This document shows positions 1 through 5,357 of a stretch of DNA of 8,280 nucleotides, one piece after another. Made by a program: the position numbers and the translations under genes. Positions within the stretch are counted from its first letter, which is position 1. Each line of letters begins with the position of its first letter. A model generated the notes under the pieces. That model saw nothing but the letters and a program-made list of their open reading frames with translations. It was not told the DNA's origin and ran no database searches. Source of the DNA: an uncultured Oscillibacter sp. (GTDB taxonomy: Bacteria > Bacillota > Clostridia > Oscillospirales > Oscillospiraceae); contig CAJUJW010000092.1 of NCBI GenBank assembly GCA_910586735.1, forward strand, positions 1-8,280. Direction: 5' to 3'.

Positions 1-812
1 CCTGCTTCTCCGTGAACAATATGCTCCGGGCGGAGTGCTACAAGCAGCGCATGGAAAAGGGCCTGAGCTTCCTGGAGTTCAACTATATGATCATGCAGTC
101 CTACGACTTCTACCACATGTTCCAGACCCTGGGCTGCAACATGCAGTTTGGCGGAGACGACCAGTGGAGCAACATGCTGGGCGGCACGGAACTGATCCGT
201 CGGAAGCTGGGCAAGGACGCCTACGCCATGACCATCACCCTGCTGATGAACTCCGAGGGCAAAAAAATGGGCAAGACCGCCAAGGGCGCCGTCTGGCTGG
301 ACCCCAACAAGACCACCCCCTTCGAGTTCTACCAGTACTGGCGGAACGTGGGGGACGCGGACGTGCTCAAGTGCATCCGCATGCTGACCTTCCTGCCCCT
401 GGAGGAAATCGACGCCATGGACAAGTGGGAGGGCAGCCAGCTGAACCAGGCCAAGGAGATTCTGGCCTATGAGCTGACCAAGCTGATCCACGGCGAGGCG
501 GAGGCCCAAAAGGCCCAGGAGACCGCCCGGGGCCTCTTCTCCGGCGCGGGCTCCGCAGAGCACATGCCCTCTACCGAGCTGCCCGCCGTCCAATTTGAGA
601 ACGGAAAAATCAACGCCGTTGCTCTGCTGGTGGCCTGCGGCCTGTGCCCCTCCAACGGGGAGGCCCGGCGGCTCATCCAGCAGGGGGGCATGATGGTGAA
701 CGACCAAAAGGTGACGGACATCGCCGCCGCCTTCGACCAGGCGGACTTCCTGGGAGAGGGCGTCATCATCAAAAAGGGCAAAAAGGTGTTCCACCGGGCC
801 TTTATCCGGTGA
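1..812 (+). CDS. tyrS: Tyrosyl-tRNA synthetase, C-terminal part (5' end outside window)
   Basis: This enzyme charges tRNA-Tyr with tyrosine in the cytoplasm. The frame is open from base 3, so the gene begins upstream; about 269 residues are visible of roughly 400-420 usual for the family. Seen here are the class I core segment with FGGDDQWSN, which matches the tyrosine-binding GGxDQWxN signature, and then GKKMGKT, the TyrRS form of the KMSKS loop that acts in ATP activation. The last ~65 residues (ALLVACGLCPSNGEARRLI, then GGMMVND) form an S4 RNA-binding domain that contacts the tRNA. The HIGH motif must lie upstream of the window. The reading frame is intact to a TGA and is followed 6 bases later by a hairpin terminator, so this gene ends its transcript. 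The GTG at base 12 is internal to the gene and is not its start. Confidence 0.97.
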   Translation, partial: CFSVNNMLRAECYKQRMEKGLSFLEFNYMIMQSYDFYHMFQTLGCNMQFGGDDQWSNMLGGTELIRRKLGKDAYAMTITLLMNSEGKKMGKTAKGAVWLDPNKTTPFEFYQYWRNVGDADVLKCIRMLTFLPLEEIDAMDKWEGSQLNQAKEILAYELTKLIHGEAEAQKAQETARGLFSGAGSAEHMPSTELPAVQFENGKINAVALLVACGLCPSNGEARRLIQQGGMMVNDQKVTDIAAAFDQADFLGEGVIIKKGKKVFHRAFIR

Positions 813-818
813 CGAATC

Positions 819-844
819 AAGAGAGGGCGGAAGCCCTCTCTTTT
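819..844 (+). terminator. Rho-independent terminator after tyrS
   Basis: A perfect 10-bp stem AAGAGAGGGC / GCCCTCTCTT (819-828 and 833-842) closes a GGAA tetraloop. A short T run (841-844) follows, partly inside the stem. It begins 6 bases after the tyrS stop codon. The T tract is short, so efficiency may be moderate. Confidence 0.85.
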
Positions 845-886
845 CATGACTGCTCTAAGATTAAACAAAACTCAGCTTTTGTGCAA

Positions 887-915
887 TTAAAAAATTTTTC
901 AGCATGTGGGATTAT
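887..915 (+). promoter_or_regulatory. Putative promoter of the sigma/anti-sigma pair
   Basis: The gap between tyrS and the sigma gene is AT-rich, unlike its surroundings. The best housekeeping match is TTAAAA (887-892), a 17-bp spacer, and GATTAT (910-915). The spacer ends in TGG, which gives an extended -10 (TGn). Each hexamer matches consensus at 4 of 6 positions. I saw no convincing ECF-type GGAAC -35 element, so autoregulation by the sigma factor is not evident from the sequence. Confidence 0.4.
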
Positions 916-968
916 TTGGTCCTCCGCCGGGTATTGCTGTCGAAAGGACCTTTCAAGGAGAGCTGCCT

Positions 969-1439
969 ATGCTGACAGAACAACAATTCACGGACGCCGC
1001 CCAGCGGTATTTGGACATGGTTTACCGAATCGCTCTGAACTGGTTCCGAAACCCCGCCGACGCGGAGGACGCGGCCCAGAACGCTATGCTGCGGCTCTGG
1101 CGGACGGACACGGACTTTCAGGGGGAGGACCATCTGCGCCATTGGCTGGTGCGGGTGGCACTGAACGAGTGCAAGCGGATGAGCGCGCACCCTTGGCGCA
1201 AGCGCACGGTACCTCTGTCGGAGTGCCCGGAACCGGTGTTCTCCGACCCAGGCCGGCAGACGCTTTATCAGGAGGTCATGGAGCTGCCCGCCAAGTACCG
1301 CGTCCCGCTGTACCTCTACTACTACGAGGGCTACAAGGTGGACGAGGTGGGAGAGCTGCTGGGGCTGAACCCGTCCACGGTCCAGACCCGGCTGGCCCGG
1401 GCCAGGGCGAAACTGAAAATTCAATTAGAGGAGGTGTGA
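969..1439 (+). CDS. ECF-like RNA polymerase sigma factor (sigma-70 family)
   Basis: This 156-residue protein has the two-domain layout of extracytoplasmic-function sigma factors, which direct RNA polymerase to a small regulon. Region 2 spans about residues 8-72; NPADAEDAAQNAMLRLW is the typical region 2.2 core-binding segment. A short linker with several prolines follows. Region 4 spans about 98-150, with ELPAKYRVPLYLYYYEGYKV and then the helix-turn-helix EVGELLGLNPSTVQTRLARA that reads the -35 element. The ATG at 969 is chosen because AAGGAG (955-960) sits 8 bases upstream; an upstream extension of the frame to 906 would run through the proposed promoter and leader. The gene lies 3 bases before a membrane protein that is probably its anti-sigma factor, and its last codons double as that gene's ribosome site. 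The regulon and inducing signal cannot be read from the sequence. Confidence 0.92.
   Translation: MLTEQQFTDAAQRYLDMVYRIALNWFRNPADAEDAAQNAMLRLWRTDTDFQGEDHLRHWLVRVALNECKRMSAHPWRKRTVPLSECPEPVFSDPGRQTLYQEVMELPAKYRVPLYLYYYEGYKVDEVGELLGLNPSTVQTRLARARAKLKIQLEEV
1429..1436 (+). promoter_or_regulatory. Ribosome binding site that fixes a TTG start
   Basis: AGGAGGTG is a perfect anti-SD match. It lies inside the final codons of the sigma gene (Glu-Glu-Val-stop) and 6 bases before TTG at 1443. This spacing supports TTG as the start of the downstream gene and predicts translational coupling of the two proteins. Confidence 0.8.
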
Positions 1440-1442
1440 GCC

Positions 1443-2525
1443 TTGAAAGCATCGTATCAGGAAATGTTTGACGAGGTCCGCGCCTCCGGGAGACTGAAAG
1501 AGGAGGTCATGAACATGACAAAGCAGGAGAGGACCCAGGTCGTCAAGAAAGTATCCGTATCCTTCATCATCGCGGCGGCGCTGGCCGTCATTCTGGCCGG
1601 GACGGCCCTGGCGGCGGCCATCGGCGTGCCGGAGACCTTGCAGGAGTGGTTTAACCAGCAGTGGACCGAGGCCGGGGGCCAGGAGGAGATGCCCAAGGAA
1701 CAGGCGGCGGTCATCGAGAGCCTGGTCCAGCCGGTGGGGGCCACGACTACAGACAACGGTATTACCGTGACCTTGGATTCCGTCACCCCCGGAGAAAATG
1801 TCCTGTGGATTATGCTGAAGTTCAAGGGGGAGAAGCTGGTGGACCGCTGGGATTTCCGGGGCGCAGATCTTGTTGGCGGACCCATGGAAAAGGAAGTGAT
1901 CGACGGTCCTGCCCTTCATGGTATGTTGGCCAGAGATGTCGGCGTCCTGGAGGATGGGACGCAGGTCCAGCTTTGGATGTGGCAGGCCCCGACCGGCGTC
2001 AATTTCCTGGAGGGCGGCGAGATGGAACTTCGTCTTGACGGCATCGTACTGCTTGGAAAAGCGCCGGAACCGGGAAAAGAGGGGTCAAGGCGCTTTGAGG
2101 AGCTGGAGGGAACGTGGAATCTGCCCTTTACGCTGAAACCTGTGAAGGACCAAGCGGCCCTAGCGGCGAAGATTGCCCGCGTGAACGGCATACGCACCGA
2201 ATCGAAAGTGGTTGCCGGCAAGGAGGTCATAAGTGAAAGCAAAAAGCCTTTCACAATCCAGGACATCCGGGTGACATCCACGGGTTACAGCTTTATTCGG
2301 CCCAAGGACGCCACGCCGGAATACTGGATTGACGCTCCGGTTCTACAAATGGCGGGTGGCGTAACGGTTAATGGATATTACGCAGGGTCCATTGTCGCAG
2401 AGGACCCGTCGGAACGGAAGGACAAAGAAGTGCATGGTTACTGGGAGTTTCCCGTTGACCTCTCCAAGGTAGAGTCCATCCGCTTCGGCGACGTGGTAAT
2501 TCCGCTGGAAAAGCCGAAAAAGTGA
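1443..2525 (+). CDS. Probable membrane anti-sigma factor (DUF4179-like)
   Basis: This 360-residue protein has a short basic cytoplasmic N-terminus (1-36), one membrane segment (about 37-60, SFIIAAALAVILAGTALAAA) and a large extracytoplasmic part (61-360) rich in beta-strand-like stretches, with no Cys. The arrangement, and the position directly behind an ECF sigma gene, match Bacillota proteins annotated with DUF4179, which are thought to hold the sigma factor at the membrane until a signal arrives. I recognise this from architecture and the N-terminal style (MKASYQEMFDEV, then LKEEVMNM), not from a search. There is no zinc-binding anti-sigma motif (HxxxCxxC), so sigma binding would have to use the roughly 36-residue tail. 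The start is TTG, supported by AGGAGGTG six bases upstream; ATG at 1464 is a weaker alternative. The gene is followed by a hairpin terminator. Confidence 0.78.
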   Translation: MKASYQEMFDEVRASGRLKEEVMNMTKQERTQVVKKVSVSFIIAAALAVILAGTALAAAIGVPETLQEWFNQQWTEAGGQEEMPKEQAAVIESLVQPVGATTTDNGITVTLDSVTPGENVLWIMLKFKGEKLVDRWDFRGADLVGGPMEKEVIDGPALHGMLARDVGVLEDGTQVQLWMWQAPTGVNFLEGGEMELRLDGIVLLGKAPEPGKEGSRRFEELEGTWNLPFTLKPVKDQAALAAKIARVNGIRTESKVVAGKEVISESKKPFTIQDIRVTSTGYSFIRPKDATPEYWIDAPVLQMAGGVTVNGYYAGSIVAEDPSERKDKEVHGYWEFPVDLSKVESIRFGDVVIPLEKPKK

Positions 2526-2536
2526 ATTGTGCCAGA

Positions 2537-2566
2537 AGAAGCGCCTGTCGTTCGACAGGCGCTTCT
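2537..2566. terminator. Shared bidirectional terminator between convergent units
   Basis: A 13-bp perfect stem, AGAAGCGCCTGTC (2537-2549) and its complement (2554-2566), closes a GTTC loop. It fills the gap between the anti-sigma stop (2525) and the stop of the minus-strand membrane gene (2568). T-rich tracts are weak on both sides (TCTC on plus, TTCTGG on minus). It probably ends both convergent transcripts, with lower certainty about strength. Confidence 0.72.
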
Positions 2567-2567
2567 C

Positions 2568-2987
2568 TCACATCTCCCGCTGATACCGCACCACCAGATA
2601 GACCTCCAGTGCGCTTTTGGAAACAAAGACCGCGATTGCCGCCAGAGTTACCCAAAGGGGCGCGTCAAACCCCAGAGACACCCAAGACGCCACGATGACG
2701 GCCCATTGCAGCACGTCCCCGGACAGGGCCTTGGCCCGGCGGCGGATGGCCACGTTCCGCTCGTCGTTGACCTCGATCTCCTTCCTCCGGGCCTGGGCCG
2801 GATCCTTCTGGTCCAGATGCAGCATCAAAAGCTGTGTCAGTCCGATAGCGGCCATGCCGCTGCCGGACCCCATCAGCGTGCCGCCCACGCTGCCGGGAAG
2901 GTCCAGCCTCCACGCAATCAGCGACACCCCGGCAAGGCACAGCCCCACAATGATAAACGCGATGTACAGCGTCTTTTTTCCCTTCAT
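2568..2987 (-). CDS. Small four-helix membrane protein paired with an XRE regulator
   Basis: This 139-residue protein is mostly hydrophobic, with membrane segments near residues 7-25, 36-57, 92-108 and 110-134. The cytoplasmic loop between helices 2 and 3 is charged and carries KEIEVNDERNVAIRRRA. The VNDERN signature is common in small Bacillota membrane proteins encoded next to a YozG-type helix-turn-helix gene (DUF2178/DUF3796-like families, from memory). The biochemical function of these proteins is not known to me. The start ATG overlaps the regulator's stop as ATGA (2984-2987), and AGGAGG lies 7 bases upstream inside the regulator gene, so the two are co-transcribed and translationally coupled. 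The stop codon lies one base from the shared terminator stem. A role in sensing a membrane state for the regulator is possible but unproven. Confidence 0.8.
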   Translation of the reverse strand: MKGKKTLYIAFIIVGLCLAGVSLIAWRLDLPGSVGGTLMGSGSGMAAIGLTQLLMLHLDQKDPAQARRKEIEVNDERNVAIRRRAKALSGDVLQWAVIVASWVSLGFDAPLWVTLAAIAVFVSKSALEVYLVVRYQREM

Positions 2988-3187
2988 GACAGTTCCTCCT
3001 CATAGATGAAAATCTCCTCAATGGGCACCCCGAAGTACCGGGACAGCTTGAACGCCAGCAGGATGGACGGGTTGTACCGCCCGTTCTCCAGGGACCCGAT
3101 GGTCTGCCGGGAGACCTCCAGCGCCTCCGCCAGCTCCTCCTGCCGCAGGCCCCGGGCCTTCCGCAGCTCTTCCAGCCGGTTTTTCAT
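2984..3187 (-). CDS. XRE/Cro-family helix-turn-helix regulator (YozG-like)
   Basis: This 67-residue protein is almost entirely one DNA-binding domain: LEELRKARGLRQEELAEAL, then VSRQTIGSLENGRYNPS (the recognition helix is about residues 26-36), then LAFKLSRYFGVPIEEIF. It fits the short single-domain XRE regulators that bind palindromes as dimers. The ATG at 3187 is chosen because GGAGG sits about 6 bases upstream. The frame stays open to 3319, but that extension runs through the promoter and operators and is not expected to be translated. It is the first gene of a two-gene unit with the membrane protein. Two matching palindromes flank its promoter, so it very likely represses its own transcription. 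No ligand-binding or peptidase domain is present. Confidence 0.92.
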   Translation of the reverse strand: MKNRLEELRKARGLRQEELAEALEVSRQTIGSLENGRYNPSILLAFKLSRYFGVPIEEIFIYEEELS

Positions 3188-3209
3188 ACGCAGCCTCCTT
3201 TCCGGCTTT

Positions 3210-3229
3210 ATGGAAAGTGCGCTTTCCAT
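3210..3229. promoter_or_regulatory. Operator 1 of the XRE unit (near-perfect palindrome)
   Basis: The arms ATGGAAAGTG and CGCTTTCCAT pair at 9 of 10 positions around the centre 3219/3220. The site lies just downstream of the -10 element, across the expected transcription start. It shares its right arm exactly with operator 2. Confidence 0.8.
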
Positions 3230-3233
3230 CTTC

Positions 3234-3262
3234 AAGATACCACACCTATAGCAAAATGTCAA
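3234..3262 (-). promoter_or_regulatory. Sigma-A-type promoter of the XRE unit
   Basis: On the minus strand: TTGACA (3257-3262, perfect -35), a 17-bp spacer, then TATCTT (3234-3239). The spacer ends TGG, which gives an extended -10. Transcription would begin near 3227, about 40 bases before the regulator's ATG. The -35 lies inside operator 2. Confidence 0.85.
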
Positions 3263-3275
3263 GCGCGCTTTCCAT
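3256..3275. promoter_or_regulatory. Operator 2 of the XRE unit, overlapping the -35
   Basis: The left arm ATGTCAAGCG pairs with the right arm CGCTTTCCAT at 8 of 10 positions, centred at 3265/3266, exactly 46 bp from operator 1. Both mismatched bases (3259, 3260) fall within the TTGACA hexamer, so the departure from symmetry is explained by the promoter. Confidence 0.75.
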
Positions 3276-3295
3276 AAATTTTTTGGACAAACCCG

Positions 3296-3324
3296 GCATA
3301 GAGTGGGACGGGCCCTCATAGAGT
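3296..3324 (+). promoter_or_regulatory. Putative sporulation (sigma-E-like) promoter of spoIIIA
   Basis: spoIIIA operons are read by sigma-E in the mother cell. From memory the sigma-E pattern is an ATA-centred -35 and a -10 like CATACAnT. Here GCATAGA (3296-3302), a 14-bp gap and CATAGAGT (3317-3324) fit this, with 6 of 8 matches in the -10. Transcription would start near 3331, giving a leader of about 23 bases before spoIIIAA. No good sigma-A promoter faces this way in the gap. An alternative pairing uses the upstream CATAGAGT (3297-3304) as the -10, but its -35 spacing would be too long. Confidence 0.4.
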
Positions 3325-3326
3325 GG
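3297..3326 (+). repeat. 10-bp direct repeat CATAGAGTGG, two copies
   Basis: Identical copies lie at 3297-3306 and 3317-3326, 20 bp start to start, which places them on roughly the same face of the helix. They make up most of the proposed spoIIIA promoter, and could also be a paired activator site. Confidence 0.75.
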
Positions 3327-3338
3327 AGTAACCAAAGA

Positions 3339-3355
3339 AAGGGGGGACCTCCCTT
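3339..3355 (+). promoter_or_regulatory. Ribosome site and TTG start of spoIIIAA, inside a possible hairpin
   Basis: The run of six G (3341-3346) is the Shine-Dalgarno element, 7 bases before TTG at 3354. The stretch can fold as AAGGGGG against CCTCCCTT: 7 pairs with one G-U and a 3-base loop (3346-3348). The fold includes the ribosome site and the first two bases of the start codon. It could lower initiation of the first operon gene. Confidence 0.45.
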
Positions 3356-4268
3356 GCAGAAAAACGAGCTTGTTGTCCGCTATGAACAGGCCGCCGCCAT
3401 CCTGCCCAGCCGCCTGCGCAAGGCGGCGCTGGACCTCACCGAGGAGGAGAAGGCCCAGGCGGAGGAGATCCGCCTCCGGGCGGGGCGGCCGCTGAGCGTG
3501 CTTTTGCCCTCGGGAGAGCGGCCGCTGGAGATCACCGTGGAGCCGGAGGAGCTGGAGACCCTGTGCGACCTGGCCACGGAGTTCTCCCGCTACGCCGCGT
3601 CGGAGACCATCCGGGAGGGCTTTCTCCCCGTCCGGGGAGGCTTCCGGGTGGGGCTGTGCGGCACGGCGGTGATGAAGGAGGGGGCCAACACGAACCTGAA
3701 AAACCTCTCCTCGGCGGTGGTCCGCGTGGCCAGGGAGCGGAAGGGCGTGGCCTCCGATATCGCCCCCAGGCTGTTCCGGGACGGCGGTTTCCAGAATACG
3801 CTGGTTCTGTCCCCGCCGGGGGGCGGGAAGACCACCCTGCTGCGGGACCTGATCCGCTGCCTCTCCGGGGGCGAGGGGGGCTGCCCGCCCCAGAGGGTGG
3901 CCCTGATTGACGAGCGGGGGGAGGTGGCGGTGGTCCACCGGGGTGTGCCCCAGATGGACGTGGGGCCCCGGACCGACGTGCTGGACGCCTGCCCCAAGGC
4001 CCTGGGAATCCCCATTGTCCTGCGGGCCATGAACCCCCAGATCATTGCTGTGGACGAGATCACCGTCCGGGAGGACCTGCGGGCCATGAACCTGGCGGCG
4101 GGCTGCGGCGTGGGTCTGCTGGCCACCATCCACGCCGCCGATGTCCCGGAACTGCTGCGCAGGCCCCTTTACCGGGAACTGCTGGAGAACCAGGTGTTCC
4201 GCCTGGCGGTCCGCATCCTGCGGGACGAAAGGGGACGGGCCTACGCCCTGGAGAAGCTGCCATGCTGA
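3354..4268 (+). CDS. spoIIIAA: Stage III sporulation protein AA, secretion-type ATPase
   Basis: This 304-residue protein matches the family's usual length. It is the cytoplasmic ATPase of the SpoIIIA-SpoIIQ channel, related to type II/IV secretion ATPases, and is needed for late forespore gene expression. The N-terminal ~130 residues form the accessory domain, including EEIRLRAGRPL (38-48) and REGFLPVRGGFRVGLCG (87-103). The P-loop is SPPGGGKTTLL (153-163), followed by the acidic VALIDERGE (182-190), the Walker B-like IIAVDEI (230-236) and LLATIHA (255-261). The start is taken as TTG 3354 with a G-rich ribosome site; the in-frame codons upstream to 3303 overlap the proposed promoter. The gene overlaps spoIIIAB by 7 bases. 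No key residue appears to be missing. Confidence 0.96.
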   Translation: MQKNELVVRYEQAAAILPSRLRKAALDLTEEEKAQAEEIRLRAGRPLSVLLPSGERPLEITVEPEELETLCDLATEFSRYAASETIREGFLPVRGGFRVGLCGTAVMKEGANTNLKNLSSAVVRVARERKGVASDIAPRLFRDGGFQNTLVLSPPGGGKTTLLRDLIRCLSGGEGGCPPQRVALIDERGEVAVVHRGVPQMDVGPRTDVLDACPKALGIPIVLRAMNPQIIAVDEITVREDLRAMNLAAGCGVGLLATIHAADVPELLRRPLYRELLENQVFRLAVRILRDERGRAYALEKLPC

Positions 4269-4759
4269 AACTGCTGGGAAGCCTGTGCGTGGCCTCCGGG
4301 GGCGCGCTGGCCTGGGCCATACAGCGGGCCGAGGGCCGCCGGAGGCGGGAGACGCTGGCGGACCTCCAGCGGGCCTTCCGGCGGATGGGGGAGGAGATCC
4401 GCGTGACCCGGACGCCCATGCCGGCACTGCTGAATGCCCTGGCGTCGGACTGCGGCGGGCCCGCCGCCGCCTTTTTCACCGCCGTTTCCCAGGCCGCCGG
4501 AGCGGGGGAGAGCCTCTCCAGGGTCTGGCGGGAACAGGCGGAGGCCCTGCCCCTGAACGCAGGGGACAGACAGGCCGTGTCCGCCCTGGCCGGGGACCTG
4601 AAAGGCGACGAGGAGAGCGCCTGTAAAGGGATTTCCCATGTCGTCTACACGCTGGCGAACAGCGCCGGGGAGGCGGAACGAAAGCGCCCGGAGGAGGAGA
4701 AACGGGCCGCCGCGCTGTGGTTTTCCGCCTCGGCGCTGCTGGTGATTTTATTGATTTGA
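4262..4759 (+). CDS. spoIIIAB: Stage III sporulation protein AB
   Basis: This 165-residue protein has a membrane helix at each end (about 2-20 and 149-165) and a soluble alpha-helical domain between them. The domain carries LADLQRAFRRMGEEIRVTRTPM, typical of SpoIIIAB, and GESLSRVWREQAE. The soluble domain is known to resemble the cytoplasmic domains of GspF/PilC platform proteins, so the protein is thought to link the SpoIIIAA ATPase to the membrane complex. Its ATG lies within the end of spoIIIAA (7-base overlap), with GGAGAAG about 5 bases upstream, which indicates translational coupling. The length is normal for the family. The hydrophobic C-terminus ends directly at the stop, only 11 bases before spoIIIAC. 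Confidence 0.94.
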   Translation: MLKLLGSLCVASGGALAWAIQRAEGRRRRETLADLQRAFRRMGEEIRVTRTPMPALLNALASDCGGPAAAFFTAVSQAAGAGESLSRVWREQAEALPLNAGDRQAVSALAGDLKGDEESACKGISHVVYTLANSAGEAERKRPEEEKRAAALWFSASALLVILLI

Positions 4760-4770
4760 GGAGCGAGCGC

Positions 4771-4965
4771 ATGGATGTGGATTTGATTTTCAAAATCGCC
4801 GCCATCGGCATTCTGGTGGCGGTGCTGAACCAGCTCCTGGTTCGCTCCGGCCGGGAGGAGCAGGCCATGATGACGACTCTGGCGGGGCTGGTGGTGGTCT
4901 TGATGATGATGGTCCGGGAGATCAGCGAGCTGTTCAATCTCATCAAGACCCTGTTCAACTTTTAG
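4771..4965 (+). CDS. spoIIIAC: Stage III sporulation protein AC
   Basis: This tiny protein of 64 residues has two membrane helices (about 6-24 and 33-49) joined by a short polar loop, RSGREEQA. The C-terminal segment REISELFNLIKTLF is amphipathic. The length is right for SpoIIIAC. It is an inner part of the mother-cell-side SpoIIIA complex, often compared to small export-apparatus subunits of secretion systems. The ATG at 4771 is preferred because GAGGAG (4758-4763) sits 7 bases upstream; the open frame before it overlaps the end of spoIIIAB and would add an unlikely N-terminus. Confidence 0.94.
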   Translation: MDVDLIFKIAAIGILVAVLNQLLVRSGREEQAMMTTLAGLVVVLMMMVREISELFNLIKTLFNF

Positions 4966-4967
4966 CC

Positions 4968-5357
4968 GTGGAGCTGTCCATTCAGGCGGCGGGGCTGTGC
5001 GTCGTGGCGGCGCTTTTGGCCCTGGTGGTGCGGAAGGGAAGCCCGGAGTCCGCGCTGCTTCTGGCCCTGGGGGCCACGGCGGCGGTGCTCCTCTCCCTGG
5101 CGGGGAGTCTGGAACTGCTGATGGGTTTTCTGGGGGAACTGGTGGAGGAGAGCGGACTGTCCCGGGAGCTGTTCATCCCCCTGTATAAGACGGTGGGCAT
5201 CGCCCTGGTTGTGAAGCTGGGGGGCGGCCTCTGCCGGGACGCCGGGGAATCGGCCCTGGCCTCGGTGGTGGAGACGGCGGGGGCGGTCTGCGCCCTGATC
5301 GCCGCCCTGCCCCTGCTGCGGGCGGTGCTGGCCCTTTTGTTGGAGCTGATGCGATGA
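4968..5357 (+). CDS. spoIIIAD: Stage III sporulation protein AD
   Basis: This 129-residue integral membrane protein has about four hydrophobic segments (6-22, 28-54, 72-90, 104-126). The stretch ELFIPLYKTVGIALVVKLGG followed by CRDAGESALASVVETAG is the recognisable SpoIIIAD core; the family is about 130 residues long. It works with SpoIIIAC and AE in the membrane part of the forespore channel. The start is GTG, two bases after the spoIIIAC stop, with no convincing Shine-Dalgarno before it (the preceding bases are CAACTTTTAGCC). Initiation therefore probably depends on ribosomes finishing spoIIIAC. The stop overlaps the next start as ATGA. Confidence 0.94.
   Translation: MELSIQAAGLCVVAALLALVVRKGSPESALLLALGATAAVLLSLAGSLELLMGFLGELVEESGLSRELFIPLYKTVGIALVVKLGGGLCRDAGESALASVVETAGAVCALIAALPLLRAVLALLLELMR

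Noticed and set aside
255..290. KMGKT in place of KMSKS in TyrRS as possible loss of the catalytic loop
   Set aside because: TyrRS enzymes normally carry a KxGKS/T form of this loop, so it is intact.
467..868. Minus-strand open frame of 133 codons across the end of tyrS
   Set aside because: It crosses the tyrS terminator, has no ribosome site or domain, and lies opposite a certain gene.
918..950. Inverted repeat GGTCCT / AGGACC before the sigma gene
   Set aside because: Only six pairs with a 21-base loop and no extension on either side; likely chance.
3188..3319. N-terminal extension of the XRE regulator
   Set aside because: The extension covers the promoter and both operators; the ATG at 3187 has a strong ribosome site and gives a normal domain start.
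3246..4427. A 393-codon minus-strand open frame opposite spoIIIAA
   Set aside because: Low-complexity Pro/Arg/Gly composition, no recognisable domain, and it runs into the XRE promoter region; it is an antisense artefact.
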